DNA of 64,000 nucleotides from SCBR16-9 sp964537975 (GCA_964537975.1 CAZIDP010000021.1:1-64000), one strand, 5' to 3'. Counted from the stretch's first letter, positions 45,178 to 55,468 are shown. Notes: generated by a model from the sequence alone, not told the origin. Made by a program: numbers and translations.

Positions 45178-46152
45178 TTATTTTATTGATGCGGGATCGG
45201 TCTTGCTGATCATCAGTGCAAGTTCCGGATTCTCTGCGTGCGCGTTCAATTTCGTAAACAGGTCTTTGAATATTGGGTTCCTATAAATCATCCGTACCGT
45301 CCGGATAAAATGTCGTCGGGGATCGTGACTATAAGTCCGGTTGGGATTCAAAATGGGGCTGTGAACCACTTCCGAAGGCAGCCAATGGCTGTTGATGAGC
45401 CAGGCGATAGCAGAGATATCCCATATCTCCTTGCTCCAGGCAAAATGGTCGTTGCTGTAGTCACAGAACGTTTCCAGAAGAAAATCACAGATGGTACTTT
45501 TCCCTTTCAGGTTGGCTTCCAGCTCTGGCACGGTCGTCAGGAGATGTGAAGAAACTCCCAGGCAGGGCACCTGCACCAATGGCACACCACAATCAAATAC
45601 AACCTGCGCCGCGGTGACATCCTGATTCAAGTTAAATTCCAAGGTGTCCGGCCAATACAATGGGTTGCCACCTAGCCATACAATAACAATGTGCTTTATG
45701 ATTTCCGGCTCAAGCAGGATTGCAGATGCCACATTGGTTATAGCGCCGATGGCTACTACATACAGCGGATCATCTTCCGGGGTAGACAAAGCACGATGAA
45801 TCAAATCACGTGCTGCCGGAGTGTCATAAGGTTGAACTCCCTCTTCGAGATAACCTGTCGAACCTTTGTATACCAGCCCTTCCGGGTCTACATCCATCCT
45901 GTCCAGCAGACGAAGTATTTCATCATAACTTTTTTCCATACCGTCTTTCGGGCCGGTAGACTTGTCATTCCAGAACGGGGCAGCATATATGGCTTCCAGC
46001 TTCATGCTTTCCGGTGACAGCAGGGCGTACACCAATGCGAACTGGTCGTCTATCTCGTTGTACGTGTCTGTATCCAGTACCATACGCACCCTGCGCGCAG
46101 GTGGAGCCAGACGGATCAGCCGAAGGGGTTCTGAAATTTCTGGGTATTGCAT
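45178..46152 (-). CDS. Nucleoside hydrolase family protein
   Basis: Protein of 324 residues of the inosine-uridine nucleoside N-ribohydrolase superfamily. The Ca-binding aspartates are in LDTDTYNEIDDQFALVYALL (D27, D29, D35, D36), with a two-residue insertion compared with the usual DxDxGxDD. Other family blocks are YVVAIGAITNVASAIL, IVWLGGNPLYW and LNQDVTAAQVVFD. There is no signal peptide, so it acts in the cytoplasm on imported ribosides or related N-glycosides. It is the last gene of the LacI-controlled set, 74 bp after the glycoside-hydrolase-like gene. Confidence 0.88.
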   Translation of the reverse strand: MQYPEISEPLRLIRLAPPARRVRMVLDTDTYNEIDDQFALVYALLSPESMKLEAIYAAPFWNDKSTGPKDGMEKSYDEILRLLDRMDVDPEGLVYKGSTGYLEEGVQPYDTPAARDLIHRALSTPEDDPLYVVAIGAITNVASAILLEPEIIKHIVIVWLGGNPLYWPDTLEFNLNQDVTAAQVVFDCGVPLVQVPCLGVSSHLLTTVPELEANLKGKSTICDFLLETFCDYSNDHFAWSKEIWDISAIAWLINSHWLPSEVVHSPILNPNRTYSHDPRRHFIRTVRMIYRNPIFKDLFTKLNAHAENPELALMISKTDPASIK

Positions 46153-46226
46153 GTCAACTCCAATCGTGTTATATAAAGAACATTGCGGTGTCTTGTAAAT
46201 ATTGTAAAGTATGATTTTCTGACAGA

Positions 46227-48788
46227 TTACTCGTTAGTATCATGTTGTTCCACATCCTGGAGCAGGAGCATGGAAGCACCCCCGGAATATACATCGTCTT
46301 GCACCATTACGCTGATACGACGGGCCTCAGTTATCGGAGCGTACTTGCCTTCAAAAGGATCGTAATATGAAGTCAACTCCGCACTGGGCAGATGCAGTGT
46401 GTAGTGTGTTCCATCTGATTGCATGCGGTACAATTTTGGGCTGTCAGGCGTTATTTTACACAGCACATCGACATCTGAGTGCGTAGTGCCCTGGGCATCA
46501 ATCACTTTCGCCCGTACAATCAGGTCCCCCTCGAAACTTATTTCTGAATCCAAACGCAAAGCTAGTATCGTTGACATACCGTGTGCCAATGCATATGCCT
46601 TTTTCAACATTACAGGTTTGGCATCCAAGTCTTCCTGCTCAAGGAATTCGCGGTGCTTGGTCAGGAATGCTGTATCGGCTCCAGCAACACGCCACGCTTC
46701 AAATGCTGTCTGTGCAGCATCAATAGCTTGCATACGCTGTTCATTGTCGGTCTCTGGTGTAAACCATATCAATTGTGTACCGTTCGGTTCCAGTTCTACC
46801 GCGGCATATCCAGTTGAATCCGTTACGATTTCCTCATGTGTTGCTCCGTTATACACCTGCCAGGCGATATCGGCAGATTCTGCAGGTTGCAAAGATAAAT
46901 TCACGCTGGTATCTCTGTTGTTGATGAGCACTGTCATCAGCGAAAAGCCATCGGTCAGTGGCAGTACTGTTACCTGGTGCGCGGCAGCTCCTTCCAGAAT
47001 ACGTATTGGATGAATCTGCTCCGTGGAGAGGTGTTGTTGTATTACAGTTACGATGTTATCAAAATCAACTGGATTTATGGTATGTGGCCATTCCCAGGCG
47101 CCTGTACCAGTCTGGAATCGATTCACAATGGTACGTGATGTTTCCAGTGGTGGCACTTCCAGTTTTGTAAGATTAACATGATTTATAATGGCGGAGTGCA
47201 AGCTGTCTGGCAGGGGATACCCAAACATGTCTACAGTGGGATGCTCTCCCCAGGATAAAACTCGGCCCCCGGCTTGCAGATATGCAAGTAAAGACTTTGC
47301 GGATTCCTCAGACACATGTCTGTTCTCAATGCTTATGACAAGGGGGATTTGATTTGCCTGTTCTGGCGAAAGCAAGGCATCACCAAGTATGGTCGCGTGC
47401 CAGTGATTGTCTAGCATATCATGAAAAAATGCTGTCCAGCGTTGATTCCAGCCCGTTACCCATTCTGTATCGGACACATACAAACCAATCCGTGGCTGGA
47501 CACGTGCCATTCCTGCCAACAAAGGCTGGGCATTATGAATCTCCTGAAATACCTCAGCCACAGTTGTTTCAGTGGGCGTATCTTTGATAAACCATTCTCC
47601 ATCGCCAAGGGAAGCTCGCCAATGTATCGGCCCGATGTGGTTTACTCCCATACCCAGGCACTCATATACCAGTCGCCGCAGCATGACGGGGGTAAAGGTG
47701 CGGCCTCCACCTCGGGCCGTTTCATCCAGCGTCTTGTTGCCCAGGCGCGGCACACTTAAAGGTTGACCATAGGCACTGAGTACTGTCATAAAGAGCAAGT
47801 TCAAGCGTTCTTCATCATCGTCAATGCTGATGTGCCCCATCTCGAAGCCATCACAGGCACCCACCATCAGAGACGGTGATACTCCCAACCCGCGACGATG
47901 GCCCCCGCTGAATGGATTACCGTGTGTAGGAAATAGCACGGGGCGTTGTTTAGAATCCGTTGCGATAAAATCGGTCATATAAATTGCTGCACGGTCTGCC
48001 ATGGCCTGTTCACGGAAGTGATACCAGGCCAGCCAGGTAGGGTTCGGGGCATTGCCCAGTGTTTTATGCATATCATCATGGTCTATCTCCAATGCCCTGT
48101 GTTTCAACCAAATTCGGAATTGGTTGAGAAATGCCGGGCGATAATCTCCAAGTGGTAAACCGAAATAATCCGGATAGGATTCTTCAGAACCGATGACCCA
48201 GGAATGAATTGAATTGTAATCTTTCAGATGAGTCACAGCAGAACGGATATAGGTAGAAGCCAGCCGTGTTATCACATCATCGCAAATAGCTGGTGTCAGA
48301 CTCTCTATACCACGTATCGGATTGATACTGGTTGTTATCAGATTGCCTTCGATATCGCGCATATAGGAGTCTGGATTACGCTGGATAAACAATTCCGGAT
48401 AATAGGTAAAAAAGGGATTGTTCCGTTCCCCCAGAGAAACTTCCACTGCGTGCCCCCTGGGTTCAGTATATTCCAGAAGGTCCTTGAATTCTGTAAAATC
48501 GGTATTCACTTCAGCGCCGAGGGGACTGCTTTCATCTTCTATCAAGTGCAGGTTCCGTATGATATAGGTGGCATTCGCGTGCACCCGTTCGACACTGGAT
48601 TCCATGTCAGAGGCATTGTCAAATACACTGAGCATATTGCCTGGCTGCGCAAACCATACCCAATAGGGTGCCTGTAATTCTTTTTTGTAAGACTGGTTTT
48701 GTCTTTTCTCATGCGAACTTTCGATGATTTCATGGGTGTTTACATGAAATAAAGAGCAGCATAGGGAGACTAAAAACATGTTACACAT
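46227..48788 (-). CDS. Secreted glycoside-hydrolase-like protein (beta-galactosidase GH42-like)
   Basis: Protein of about 853 residues starting at the ATG 48788 (CAGGAG upstream) with a hydrophobic leader (MFLVSLCCSLFHVNTHE). The middle resembles a TIM-barrel beta-galactosidase: HSWVIGSEESYPDYFG with adjacent acidic residues (about E202/E203), and HIGPIHWRASLGDGEW. Then comes an amidotransferase-like region typical of GH42 (GARVQPRIGLYVSDTEW-type context, SLLAYLQAGGRVLSWGEHPT) and a C-terminal beta domain. The exact family is not certain and the catalytic pair is not proven. It sits between the permease and nucleoside hydrolase genes, so its product sugar is probably what the transporter takes up. 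Confidence 0.7.
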   Translation of the reverse strand: MCNMFLVSLCCSLFHVNTHEIIESSHEKRQNQSYKKELQAPYWVWFAQPGNMLSVFDNASDMESSVERVHANATYIIRNLHLIEDESSPLGAEVNTDFTEFKDLLEYTEPRGHAVEVSLGERNNPFFTYYPELFIQRNPDSYMRDIEGNLITTSINPIRGIESLTPAICDDVITRLASTYIRSAVTHLKDYNSIHSWVIGSEESYPDYFGLPLGDYRPAFLNQFRIWLKHRALEIDHDDMHKTLGNAPNPTWLAWYHFREQAMADRAAIYMTDFIATDSKQRPVLFPTHGNPFSGGHRRGLGVSPSLMVGACDGFEMGHISIDDDEERLNLLFMTVLSAYGQPLSVPRLGNKTLDETARGGGRTFTPVMLRRLVYECLGMGVNHIGPIHWRASLGDGEWFIKDTPTETTVAEVFQEIHNAQPLLAGMARVQPRIGLYVSDTEWVTGWNQRWTAFFHDMLDNHWHATILGDALLSPEQANQIPLVISIENRHVSEESAKSLLAYLQAGGRVLSWGEHPTVDMFGYPLPDSLHSAIINHVNLTKLEVPPLETSRTIVNRFQTGTGAWEWPHTINPVDFDNIVTVIQQHLSTEQIHPIRILEGAAAHQVTVLPLTDGFSLMTVLINNRDTSVNLSLQPAESADIAWQVYNGATHEEIVTDSTGYAAVELEPNGTQLIWFTPETDNEQRMQAIDAAQTAFEAWRVAGADTAFLTKHREFLEQEDLDAKPVMLKKAYALAHGMSTILALRLDSEISFEGDLIVRAKVIDAQGTTHSDVDVLCKITPDSPKLYRMQSDGTHYTLHLPSAELTSYYDPFEGKYAPITEARRISVMVQDDVYSGGASMLLLQDVEQHDTNE

Positions 48789-48827
48789 GGTGTTACTCCT
48801 GAAGTAGGTGTGTCTTGTCAAAATCAG

Positions 48828-49724
48828 TTACATCTTTATGGCACCGGAGGAAATTCCCTCAATGAAAAGGCGCATGGAAAAAAGAAACAGAAGCACAAGT
48901 GGAACCGCAGCCATAACATAACCGGCCATCAGTGGTCCATACTCCACATAGTTCTGTCCCTCCAGATAGCGTAAACCTACGGATACCGTGTAGTTGTCGC
49001 GCTGCAGGACAATGAGTGGCCAGACAAAGTCGTTCCACAAGGTGACCACATTGATTACCGCCATGGTAGCAATGATCGGCATCGCCAACGGCAGTGCTAC
49101 ATGACGATATATTTGGAAACGGGAAGCGCCATCGATCCGTGCGGCCTCCACCAGGGCATCTGGCTGGGCCTCGAAAAATTGCCGGAAAATAAAAACCATC
49201 ATAACTTGACCACCAGCCATCGCCGGCAGTATCAATGCCCATAGCGTATTCAGCAAACGCAACTCCACCTGTATACCCGGTACCATGTCATTCATCATCG
49301 AACTGATAGCACGTAAAACCGCATCGATTTGGGTCACCAGTACATAAAGGGGAATCAGATTTAAAATACCCGGAACCATCATCAGCAGGATAATATAGAG
49401 GTAACAGATGTCCCTACCGAAAAACCGGAACTGAGCCAGATAGAATGCAGTCAGAGAACCGAGGAACACAGTCATGAAAGTTGCAGTAACAGCCACAAAA
49501 ATGGTTCGGCCAATGTAAGGGCCGACATACCCCCAGGCATGCACATAATTTGAGAAATGCAAGGGCCAGGTAGGCACATAGGGATGCTGCGCAAACTGGG
49601 TCATATCCTTGAAGCTGATTACCACCATGAAATAAACCGGCAGCAACACAAAAAACGAGACACCCCCCAGAATTCCAACCTTCAATATCTCTGGCAATGC
49701 TGTTTGTCTGATCATCGAATGCAT
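48828..49724 (-). CDS. Carbohydrate ABC transporter permease (MalG type)
   Basis: Inner-membrane permease of 298 residues with six helices and the EAA loop VEAARIDGASRFQIYRHVAL, which docks the ATPase. The N-terminal helix and the ending GISSGAIKM match the MalG/UgpE group. It begins 10 bp after the fused binding-protein/permease gene and is its partner in a heterodimeric channel. No ATPase gene is within the window, so it must borrow one from elsewhere. Confidence 0.93.
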   Translation of the reverse strand: MHSMIRQTALPEILKVGILGGVSFFVLLPVYFMVVISFKDMTQFAQHPYVPTWPLHFSNYVHAWGYVGPYIGRTIFVAVTATFMTVFLGSLTAFYLAQFRFFGRDICYLYIILLMMVPGILNLIPLYVLVTQIDAVLRAISSMMNDMVPGIQVELRLLNTLWALILPAMAGGQVMMVFIFRQFFEAQPDALVEAARIDGASRFQIYRHVALPLAMPIIATMAVINVVTLWNDFVWPLIVLQRDNYTVSVGLRYLEGQNYVEYGPLMAGYVMAAVPLVLLFLFSMRLFIEGISSGAIKM

Positions 49725-49734
49725 GATGCCGGTC

Positions 49735-52700
49735 TCATTTCGTTCTGTCTGCGGTGATGTAGCGCAGGTTAAAGAAGGTCAGAAGCAGAATCACCAGGAA
49801 CATTGCGACACCCAGTGCCGCTGCATATCCCATCTGGCCATGACTGAACGCGCTCTGGTACATCCATAACCCCGGGAGCATGGAAGCATTGTTCGGACCA
49901 CCACGAGTAAGTATCAGGGGCAGCCAGAAATCCTGAATGGTTCCGATGGTGATCAACACAATGTTCAACTTGATTTGGCCCATGATTAAAGGCATCTCGA
50001 TTGCCCAGAAGCGCCTGAACAGACCACAACCATCAATACGCGCCGCTTCAAATACGGATCGGTCGATGCTTTGTAAACCAGCCAGTAGAATCAACACACC
50101 GATGGTAGATATCCAGGGGAACCCCAGGAAGAGCAATGCCGGGACAACGGTTTCTTCTGTGCCCAGCCAGTTGACAGGTGCCCGAATGATATTGAGTTGC
50201 AGTAATGTCCAGTTCAACACACCACCATCCATGCGGTAAAAGTATTTCCAGACCAGCAGTCCCACCATGCCAGGAATTGCCATCGGTAGTACGAATATCA
50301 CCCGAAAAGTGTATTGCATATGGGTGTTGGCCAGATGAAACAGGACGACAGCAACAATGATTGATGGTATAAATTTGATGAGATTGGCAACAAGAAAAAC
50401 CAACATCACACGCACCGATTTATGCAGCACATCATCGGAAAGCATCGCTCTGAAATTCTCCAGTCCAATATACTCAGCGATGTCACTGCCGTTCCACAGA
50501 AAAAATGCATGATAAATGGCCGATAATGCCGGGGTATACGAAAATATACCCATCAGGAGTAGTGTTGGTATCAAAACCCGAATGTACTTGAAGTCGCTGA
50601 TGATGCGCCCCAACACACCAAACCAAAGCAGGGACAATGTTATCAAACCAATCAGCAGAACTAGGCCGATGCGCAACACGGTTGCCAGTTGCTTCTGCTC
50701 TCGGTAACTCATGCCGCTGCTTTCATATCGGGCGAGGTGTTCCGTCTCTGGCATCAGCCCTTCAAAACGGGATATCATGCCCCAGTTGTCAATAATGCTG
50801 CGCCAGTATTTGGACAATTCCTCCTCTAACTGTTTTATGTCAGCAGGCTCTACTGGCGTTTGAGGCGCATGTATTTCTCGAAACAATCCCAACCAACGAT
50901 TCTGTGTCCGCTTCAACTCCCGTTTCAAATCTTCCGGATACTCGCGAACTACGCGATGATATGCGTATTCAAAATACTCCTGCAATCCATTCAGAAACTG
51001 TTGTAACTGTTCTTCCCGCCAGGCCGCGTATTCCTCCGGTGATCCTCCGGTCAGACGCTCATAATAGGTATGATTGGGAATGCTCCCCAACAGCCGCGCC
51101 AGTTCGTTCCATAATTTGTCGCGGGCGTCGATCCAGTAAGGCTCCTTGGTGATCCCGATAGTGTAGGGATCGAACCAAACCATGTGCGTACCTCTGCGGT
51201 TCATTCGGGTTAAAAATGGTTCGAGCCTGTCTGGTACAGGAATACCACGAATCGGTGACATGCAAACCGCGTCTTCACTCAGAATTGCCTGGGCCTCGGG
51301 CGAAGTGAAGTACATAAGGAAATCCAGCGCCGCGTCCAGTGCGCCTTTGTCGCGTGTATTGGCAGGAACACCAAATTCAAATGCAGAAAGGCTGAATTCC
51401 TCTGCGTATTCGCCGTCATAGTAAGGTGATTCCTTCAGCAGAGGAAAAGGAAAAACACCCAACTCAAAGTCACACATCTGCTCAAGGCTACTCATGTCCG
51501 TGCTGACCCAAAACAGAGTTGCAGCACGTCCAGAAGCAAACGCTTCAAAGGCTTGTTGTAAATCCAGAGAAGTCGCGCCCGGTACCCAGTACTCACTTTT
51601 TTCATACAACAGCCGCCAGGGTTCAGCCAGGTTGAGTTCGCTCAAGTCCAAGCGGCCTTGGACCATTGCCTGAGCTATTTCGTATGGCTCGGGGTAATCA
51701 TCCGGGAAATAGGTATCATAGCGCGAAATAAGATTGTCATAGAGTTGCTTGCGATAATAGGGAAGCTGCCAGATGATTGGCGCGGGATCGGGAAAAAAGT
51801 TACTGACTTCACCATAGACCCCAATCGCTTTCAACGCTTCAAATGCATGAATCAGTTCCGCCCAGGTCTCCGGTTCATCAACCAGTTCATTGCCGTTTTC
51901 ATCTAGTATGGGGTTCCCGGAAGCGTCACGCTGTATAATTCCGGCACGACGAAACACGTCCCTGTTATAAAAGTATGCGGTGTTTTCGCTGGCCCACGAA
52001 ATGATCCAGTTACGGCGGTATACCGGATCACGGGCGTTAAGAATAAATTGCGGGTAATACATCTCTGACCAGCGCATGCCGGTATATGGGTTAAGCTGCT
52101 CTAGATGCTCTGTCATGTCTACCAGCTTGCCCTGGTATGCACCATACCGGATGGCAGAACCATTGTCGATCATCACAATGTCCGGAATCTCCCGGCCAAG
52201 CATTTGGCTCTGAAGCCAGTCATGGTAACCTCCATAAGGCAAATCTACCAGACGAATATGTACATTTTCACTTTGCGCTTCATATCGCCGCACGATTTCT
52301 TCAATCCCACGGCGCATGCCCGCCTTCTCCAGTATCCAAAAACTTATCCGTAACTCGATGGGTGTATCAGACACATACCGGTGTGCTGTCATGGGGATGG
52401 GAGTAGGGTCCAGGCCTTCAGCAAAGTCCTGATCATAGGAAGCTTCCAATTCATCCAGCCTGTCGAGTACACGAAAAATCCAGCCGCCCCCTTTTCCTTC
52501 ATCCAGTATTTGTCGGTAGGTGGCCTCTGCGGTGTCATACAGTCCAGCTTGCTGCAGCAAGCGTCCGCGAGCATACAAGAAACCCAACCGCTCCTCCAGA
52601 GTGTGGGTAAGCTCCGTTGTTTCGTACGCTTTTAAATACCAGGCAGCAGCCCGGTCTGTATCCTCCAACCTGTGCAGGTACAATTCTGCCAGTAACATGG

Positions 52701-53187
52701 CAGCATAACCACTAAGGTATCTGCCACCAGCCTCGGAAAAGACCGTAAGAAAGCAGGACTCTGCTTCCAGAATATTGGCGTCAGCCGGATCATGCAATGC
52801 AGCAAGACCTTGTATGAATGCTGCCGTTATGCGATGGGGTGAGTTCGGATACTCCGTGTGGTGTCCTGCCATCAGGTGGCGCACCAACCTGAATTCGGGG
52901 ATTGGACGCACCCAGGCAGCCCAACCCCGCAGAAAATCAATCGTAGCCAATTCCGTTTCGTCCGCATCGTCCAAAGAAAGCGCGGAATTAAAACGATCAA
53001 TGGCACTGTCGCTGTCGAATGGGGTATTGATACCGACATCGAGAAAGTCAAAACCTTGTTGCAGCAAACGTGCCGACTGGGTCATGTCAGGATAGGAATG
53101 CTCTCGCGGCAGGTTCATTCCTATCCCGACTGACACCAAGCTGAAGATGATCAAAGTAAACAGGATTCGATGGATGATTATCTTCAC
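49735..53187 (-). CDS. Fused TPR-like / extracellular solute-binding / MalF-type permease protein
   Basis: Single frame of 1150 residues with three parts. Residues 1-23 are a signal/anchor helix; about 30-265 are helical TPR-like repeats (YAAMLLAELYLHRLEDTDRA with AAWYLKAYE, and LYDTAEATYRQILDEGK). About 277-800 is a family-1 solute-binding protein (RISFWILEKAGMRRGIEEIV, IPDIVMIDNGS, FEFGVPANTRDKGALDAALD). About 830-1150 is a MalF-type permease with an extra helix ahead of the standard six and the EAA loop FEAARIDGCGLFRRFWAIEM. GTG start after AAGGG. In most bacteria binding protein and permease are separate. The fusion tethers the receptor to its channel, and the TPR part may recruit a partner outside the membrane. 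No stop, frameshift or repeat suggests assembly error. Confidence 0.85.
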   Translation of the reverse strand: MKIIIHRILFTLIIFSLVSVGIGMNLPREHSYPDMTQSARLLQQGFDFLDVGINTPFDSDSAIDRFNSALSLDDADETELATIDFLRGWAAWVRPIPEFRLVRHLMAGHHTEYPNSPHRITAAFIQGLAALHDPADANILEAESCFLTVFSEAGGRYLSGYAAMLLAELYLHRLEDTDRAAAWYLKAYETTELTHTLEERLGFLYARGRLLQQAGLYDTAEATYRQILDEGKGGGWIFRVLDRLDELEASYDQDFAEGLDPTPIPMTAHRYVSDTPIELRISFWILEKAGMRRGIEEIVRRYEAQSENVHIRLVDLPYGGYHDWLQSQMLGREIPDIVMIDNGSAIRYGAYQGKLVDMTEHLEQLNPYTGMRWSEMYYPQFILNARDPVYRRNWIISWASENTAYFYNRDVFRRAGIIQRDASGNPILDENGNELVDEPETWAELIHAFEALKAIGVYGEVSNFFPDPAPIIWQLPYYRKQLYDNLISRYDTYFPDDYPEPYEIAQAMVQGRLDLSELNLAEPWRLLYEKSEYWVPGATSLDLQQAFEAFASGRAATLFWVSTDMSSLEQMCDFELGVFPFPLLKESPYYDGEYAEEFSLSAFEFGVPANTRDKGALDAALDFLMYFTSPEAQAILSEDAVCMSPIRGIPVPDRLEPFLTRMNRRGTHMVWFDPYTIGITKEPYWIDARDKLWNELARLLGSIPNHTYYERLTGGSPEEYAAWREEQLQQFLNGLQEYFEYAYHRVVREYPEDLKRELKRTQNRWLGLFREIHAPQTPVEPADIKQLEEELSKYWRSIIDNWGMISRFEGLMPETEHLARYESSGMSYREQKQLATVLRIGLVLLIGLITLSLLWFGVLGRIISDFKYIRVLIPTLLLMGIFSYTPALSAIYHAFFLWNGSDIAEYIGLENFRAMLSDDVLHKSVRVMLVFLVANLIKFIPSIIVAVVLFHLANTHMQYTFRVIFVLPMAIPGMVGLLVWKYFYRMDGGVLNWTLLQLNIIRAPVNWLGTEETVVPALLFLGFPWISTIGVLILLAGLQSIDRSVFEAARIDGCGLFRRFWAIEMPLIMGQIKLNIVLITIGTIQDFWLPLILTRGGPNNASMLPGLWMYQSAFSHGQMGYAAALGVAMFLVILLLTFFNLRYITADRTK

Positions 53188-53253
53188 ACTGTGCCCTTAT
53201 CTCTTCAGTTGTTGTCCTGGATTTCCATGTATGCTTTTTTATACACGAAATTA

Positions 53254-54324
53254 TCAGCCCATGCCACCATAAACATGCGACCAACCACTGAAATTGTCTC
53301 CTGGAATCCAGGTTCCTGGTTGTGGAGCGGCATCAAATGGAGGTGGTCCCGGTTTGCTGTACCGTGAAAACTCGACATGCCCATCCATGTACAAGATATT
53401 AATTCCTCCGGGAACATGGTTAAAGATCAATATCGCGCCTCGTCCCTGTGCGAATTGATCTGCATTGTCATTGCGACCATAGGCGTCCCACATTACAGGT
53501 AAGGTAGTTTGTGCCTGGGCTGCCGCTCCGGGATTGTTGATGTCGGTAATGAAGAAACGCTCCACACCTTCTTTAAGCCGGTTGTAGCTCTTGGGTACCG
53601 GTGTTACCCCGTCATCATCCATGGCGCCATCCCACCAGGTCAAAAAGTTCAAAATATTGGGTATGTCCTGATCACCCGCGTTGTGTCGGTGTACGATTCC
53701 CACAGAAGAACTCGGTCCGCCTACTGCAGCAATCAAATTCTGATCCCATAATTCTTCTTTGATGTTGTTCTCATACTGCCACGCCAGGCTGACATAATGG
53801 AATGCCGCCATCATCTGGCTGGAGGTGCGGGTAGCATAGGGATTGTACACATAAGAAATCGGATGGGATAGAATGGCGTGTCGAACCAGTTTGGCAGCTT
53901 GTGGGTTGATATTGTCATTGATATTATTCACTTGCGCCGCAATGTCATCATCAAATCCAGGCCAGGGTGACTGAAAACCCACGGAGTCTGCGCCTTCCCA
54001 GTCGGAACGGCTGTCCGATGGACAAATCATGATATTGGGGTCGTTCCAGTAATCCGGGTAAATGTCCGTGCTGTTCACACCACGCCACCAGGTCCATCCA
54101 TTGAGCTTGGGGCCACCGCCACCGGGAAACATGCCGGCACGGTTTTCCGATGAGTACATTTTAAAGATAAGCCCCCATTGCTTCAGATTGTTGGCGCATG
54201 ACGCACGCCGTGCCGCTTCTCTTGCGCGTGCCAGTGCTGGCAGCAGAATAGCTGCCAGAATGCCGATGATGGCAATTACCACCAGCAACTCGATGAGTGT
54301 AAAGCCCTTTCGTTGTCGTTTCAT
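53254..54324 (-). CDS. DUF1559-type pseudopilin (prepilin N-terminal methylation domain)
   Basis: Protein of about 356 residues. A short basic leader (MKRQRKG) is followed by the type IV prepilin cleavage and methylation site GFTLIELLVVIAIIGILAAI, with Glu at position +5 of the mature protein, and by the hydrophobic helix. A C-terminal globular domain ends with the family's H-x9-DG box, in NILYMDGHVEFSRY. The ATG at 54324 has GGAGG at 8 nt; the frame extends upstream to 54390 but the leader sequence sets the start. Such proteins abound in Planctomycetes and Lentisphaerae. It is the first gene downstream of an AACCGGTT operator and leads the sugar operon. Confidence 0.9.
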   Translation of the reverse strand: MKRQRKGFTLIELLVVIAIIGILAAILLPALARAREAARRASCANNLKQWGLIFKMYSSENRAGMFPGGGGPKLNGWTWWRGVNSTDIYPDYWNDPNIMICPSDSRSDWEGADSVGFQSPWPGFDDDIAAQVNNINDNINPQAAKLVRHAILSHPISYVYNPYATRTSSQMMAAFHYVSLAWQYENNIKEELWDQNLIAAVGGPSSSVGIVHRHNAGDQDIPNILNFLTWWDGAMDDDGVTPVPKSYNRLKEGVERFFITDINNPGAAAQAQTTLPVMWDAYGRNDNADQFAQGRGAILIFNHVPGGINILYMDGHVEFSRYSKPGPPPFDAAPQPGTWIPGDNFSGWSHVYGGMG

Positions 54325-54405
54325 AACCAGGTCCTCCAAGTTATCCGTGATAGTTATACCCACACGGAAGCGCACAGTGCGCCACCGCAATAGTACCGTT
54401 ATAGG

Positions 54406-54417
54406 TTAACCGGTTCA
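54406..54417. promoter_or_regulatory. LacI-type operator upstream of the pseudopilin operon
   Basis: TTAACCGGTTCA on the plus strand, i.e. TGAACCGGTTAA on the minus strand, with central CpG. It matches the site at 55515-55526 over the block GCTGAACCGGTT on the reverse strand. It lies about 80 bp upstream of the pseudopilin start and directly downstream of the lacI stop. Confidence 0.6.
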
Positions 54418-54436
54418 GCAAGCAGGGCAAAAAAAC

Positions 54437-55468
54437 TCACCCACATCCTGATGAACCCCGCGCTACCAAATACGGTTGTAACAGTATTTCATCCAGCTCC
54501 TGCTTTCGGTTATCTATCATCCGAAATAATGACTGTACCATGTCAGCACCCAATTCAGATTTCGGGAGCCCGATGCTGCTGAGGCCAGGAGTCGCGAAAT
54601 AAGCCAGCTCTGAATCGTTACATCCCACAATCTTCACCTGATCGGGCACTTGAATGCCTTGTCGGTTTAATACATATTTGCCATGCAGCGCTACGTCATC
54701 CGCAATAGATACCAGCCCGTCGATTTTATGCTTGTGAATCAATTCAAGAAATTCCTGGTCCATCTCTGGAACACCGCGATCCAGGAAAAGGCTTGTGATA
54801 TCCGGTTTCGGTTTCCCATGGGCCTTCAAAGCTTCAAGATAACCTGCTTCGCGGGCTTGATGTATTATTTTCAGGTAATCGCCCTGGGTATAGATTGGGG
54901 CTGACAAAAATGCAACACGTTTGCATCCTTGTTGAATGAGGTGCTCGGCAGCAATACGTCCTACTTCATAGTCATTGAACGTCATGAAAAGAAAGGGTGC
55001 TTCTGAATCCGCACGACGTCGGAACAGAATCGTGGGAATTTTGTAATTGGTAAGAATTTTCAGGTGGGGAGCATGCACATCTACTGGAAGAATGATGATA
55101 CCATCAATGCGACGTGCTATCAGGCTGTTAATATAGGCCTTTTCACGTTCCACGTCATCAAAGGTGCTGCCAAACAGTGTCTGGAAATCACGTTGCTCCG
55201 CTTTCAGCTCTATACTGCGCAGCAAACCAGCATAAAAATCTGAAAAATGGGGTGCCATAAGCGCGATGAGGTGGTTGTGCTCTTTTTTTAGTAACGCCGC
55301 ACTCCGGTTAGGTACATAACCGAGTTGCTCCGCGATATCTCGAATACGTTTCGCAGTATCCGGGCTGATGCGGTATTCCCGATCACGACCACTCAGCACA
55401 TACGATGCAGTCGCCTTTGATACACGTGCCATTTTGGCAATTTCGTTCAGGGTGATACGTTCACCCAT
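54437..55468 (-). CDS. LacI-family transcriptional regulator
   Basis: Protein of 343 residues. The N-terminal helix-turn-helix (ITLNEIAKMARVSKATASYV, LSGRDREYRISPDTAKRI) and hinge helix (YVPNRSAALLKK) precede a periplasmic-binding-protein-like sensor domain (NHLIALMAPHFSDFYAGLLR, RIDGIIILPVDVH, DGLVSIADDVALHGKYVLNR). It is expected to bind an operator until a sugar or related ligand is bound. Its own promoter carries a copy of the operator, so autoregulation is likely. The genes it most likely controls lie immediately downstream. Confidence 0.93.
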   Translation of the reverse strand: MGERITLNEIAKMARVSKATASYVLSGRDREYRISPDTAKRIRDIAEQLGYVPNRSAALLKKEHNHLIALMAPHFSDFYAGLLRSIELKAEQRDFQTLFGSTFDDVEREKAYINSLIARRIDGIIILPVDVHAPHLKILTNYKIPTILFRRRADSEAPFLFMTFNDYEVGRIAAEHLIQQGCKRVAFLSAPIYTQGDYLKIIHQAREAGYLEALKAHGKPKPDITSLFLDRGVPEMDQEFLELIHKHKIDGLVSIADDVALHGKYVLNRQGIQVPDQVKIVGCNDSELAYFATPGLSSIGLPKSELGADMVQSLFRMIDNRKQELDEILLQPYLVARGSSGCG

